Below are positions 62,964 through 64,000 of a DNA stretch of 64,000 nt, piece after piece. The translations under genes and the position numbers were made by a program. The stretch is taken from positions 24,733-88,732 of the forward strand of contig NZ_CACSKB010000010.1 of the NCBI RefSeq assembly GCF_902706225.1, read 5' to 3'. The notes under the pieces were generated by a model that was not told where the DNA came from, did no database searches, and saw nothing but the letters and a program-made list of their open reading frames with translations. The stretch is from Microbacterium sp. 18062. Lineage in GTDB: Bacteria; Actinomycetota; Actinomycetes; Actinomycetales; Microbacteriaceae. Every line of letters begins with the position of its first letter. Within the stretch, counting starts at the first letter, position 1.

Positions 62964-64000
62964 CTATGCCGCGCCCTCGGGGCCGCGGACGACGCCGACC
63001 TCGGCGAGTCGGTCGAGGAGCGCCGCGCCGTCGTCGCCGGTGACCCACGGCACCGACGCCGCCGAGTGGTCGTCGACGACGGTGCGGCCGCCGGCGAGCA
63101 CGGCCTCCGCAGGGGTCAGTCGTCGGATGGCGACGGCGGCGACCTGCGCGGGGTGCGCCGCTGCGAACGCCGTGTAGATCTCGTCGTCGCGCTGGCCGTC
63201 GTCGCCGACGAGCAACCATGTGATCTTCGGGAACTCGCGGGCGAGCCGGTCGAGGTTCGTGGCCTTGTGCTCCTTGCCGCTGCGGAACCAACGGTCGTGC
63301 GTGGGGCCCCAGTCGGTGAGCAGCATCGCTCCCGACGGGAACAGGTGCCGGCGGAGGAAGCGCGAGAGCGTCGGCGCGATGTTCCACGCCCCCGTGGACA
63401 GATAGATCACCGGCGCCGCCGGGTTCCCCTGCACGACGCGCTCGAGGAGCACCGACATCCCGGGCACCGGCTGCCGGGCGTGCTCGTTCAGGACGAACGA
63501 GTTCCAAGCGGCCAGGAAGGGGCGGGGGAGAGCGGTCACCATCACGGTGTCGTCGACGTCCGACACCACACCGAAGCGGATGTCGTCCCCGATCACGAGG
63601 ACCCGCATGGGAGTCGCCTCCCCGTTCTCGACGGTGGCGCGGATGCTCTGCCAGCCCGGGGCGAGACGCGCCGGGAGGACGGTGTCGACGACCCCGCCGC
63701 GATCGGCCACCACATCGTGATCGACGCCGTCGATCGTCACGGTGACCTGCGCGTACCCGACCGGGACGGCGGCGAAGCTGCGCCAGCCGCGGACGCCCGC
63801 ATACTCGTCGGCTCTCGCGTCGGCGCCAGCGGGGACGATCACGACGCGACCGAGCACGCGCACCCACCGTTCGGAGCCGTAGCCCGGAAAGGCCGCGACG
63901 GTCGGCGTGAGCCCGCGCGCGCGGGCGCGCCGCTCGCGCCAGGAGTGGAACCTCCGCTCGAGGCGGGCGAGCCACAGGATCTTGGCGGGCGGGGTGGGAC
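62964..64000 (-). CDS. App1-type phosphatidate phosphatase (DUF2183), 5' end outside the window
   Basis: Open to the window edge; at least 344 codons. The catalytic motif is SDVDDTVMVT (DxDxT-like), followed by VIYLSTGAWN, LLTDWGP and KEHKATNLDRLAREFPKITWLLVGDDGQRD, which define the App1/DUF2183 family. Family members dephosphorylate phosphatidate in yeast; the bacterial role is unknown. The visible N-terminal part includes ILWLARLERRFHSWRERR, so the true start is upstream. Its stop is 9 nt beyond the SRAP start on the same strand, so it may share a transcript with it. Confidence 0.88.
   Translation of the reverse strand, partial: PTPPAKILWLARLERRFHSWRERRARARGLTPTVAAFPGYGSERWVRVLGRVVIVPAGADARADEYAGVRGWRSFAAVPVGYAQVTVTIDGVDHDVVADRGGVVDTVLPARLAPGWQSIRATVENGEATPMRVLVIGDDIRFGVVSDVDDTVMVTALPRPFLAAWNSFVLNEHARQPVPGMSVLLERVVQGNPAAPVIYLSTGAWNIAPTLSRFLRRHLFPSGAMLLTDWGPTHDRWFRSGKEHKATNLDRLAREFPKITWLLVGDDGQRDDEIYTAFAAAHPAQVAAVAIRRLTPAEAVLAGGRTVVDDHSAASVPWVTGDDGAALLDRLAEVGVVRGPEGAA

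Noticed and set aside
1..64000. CRISPR arrays, rRNA genes, insertion sequences or an origin
   Set aside because: No regularly spaced repeats, transposase-like frames, rRNA sequences or DnaA-box clusters were seen.

Overview
The window looks like chromosomal DNA of a high-GC actinobacterium of the Microbacteriaceae, most likely Microbacterium or a close relative. The basis is the very high third-position GC, the dense same-strand operons with ATGA/GTGA overlaps, the many leaderless genes with a TAnnnT box 6-7 nt before the start codon, an ileS T-box leader, and actinobacterial gene orders (tig-clpP1-clpP2-clpX, ileS-folC-DUF4233-ndk, rne-rplU-rpmA-obg-proB-proA-nadD-rsfS). The genus is inferred; no 16S gene or marker search was available.

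Layout. 1-4.1 kb: end of an amidohydrolase, Dps, an OafA-type acyltransferase and a gamma-carbonic-anhydrase-like protein. 4.1-9.6 kb: an accessory stretch with a DUF222/HNH protein, a four-gene operon of WXG100/type VII-secretion character and a hydrolase. 9.6-14.9 kb: tRNA-Gly, tRNA-Pro, trigger factor and the ClpP1P2-ClpX protease. 15-22.4 kb: a probable frameshifted gene, a DHFR-fold reductase, an M3 oligopeptidase, valS with a small coupled gene, and a HAD phosphatase. 22.5-39.3 kb: a housekeeping block (T-box-ileS-folC-DUF4233-ndk, VKOR, RNase E/G, L21-L27-Obg-ProB, ProA, NadD-RsfS).

39.4-56.4 kb is an accessory island. It begins at tRNA-Ala(GGC), followed by an excisionase-like gene and a 30-codon integrase stump. 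It then carries three S9 serine peptidases, two DUF885 metallopeptidase-like proteins, a PucR regulator, an N-methyl-amino-acid/sarcosine-oxidase-like flavoenzyme and a GPH/MFS transporter, with wrecks of a peptide ABC transporter and a TetR regulator. It ends in a broken toxin-antitoxin pair. A 20-bp dyad with core TTCGAC-N4-GTCGAA lies upstream of the transporter and the second DUF885 gene, with degenerate versions upstream of the oxidase and the first S9 gene. I infer a coordinated system that imports and dismantles an unusual (proline-rich and/or N-methylated) peptide. This is the most interesting part of the window.

56.6-64 kb: a glycosyltransferase overlapping a convergent hydrolase, two divergent regulator-enzyme pairs with dyad operators (MBL hydrolase/TetR and CocE hydrolase/TetR), an SRAP protein (YedK/HMCES family) and an App1-type phosphatase cut by the window end.
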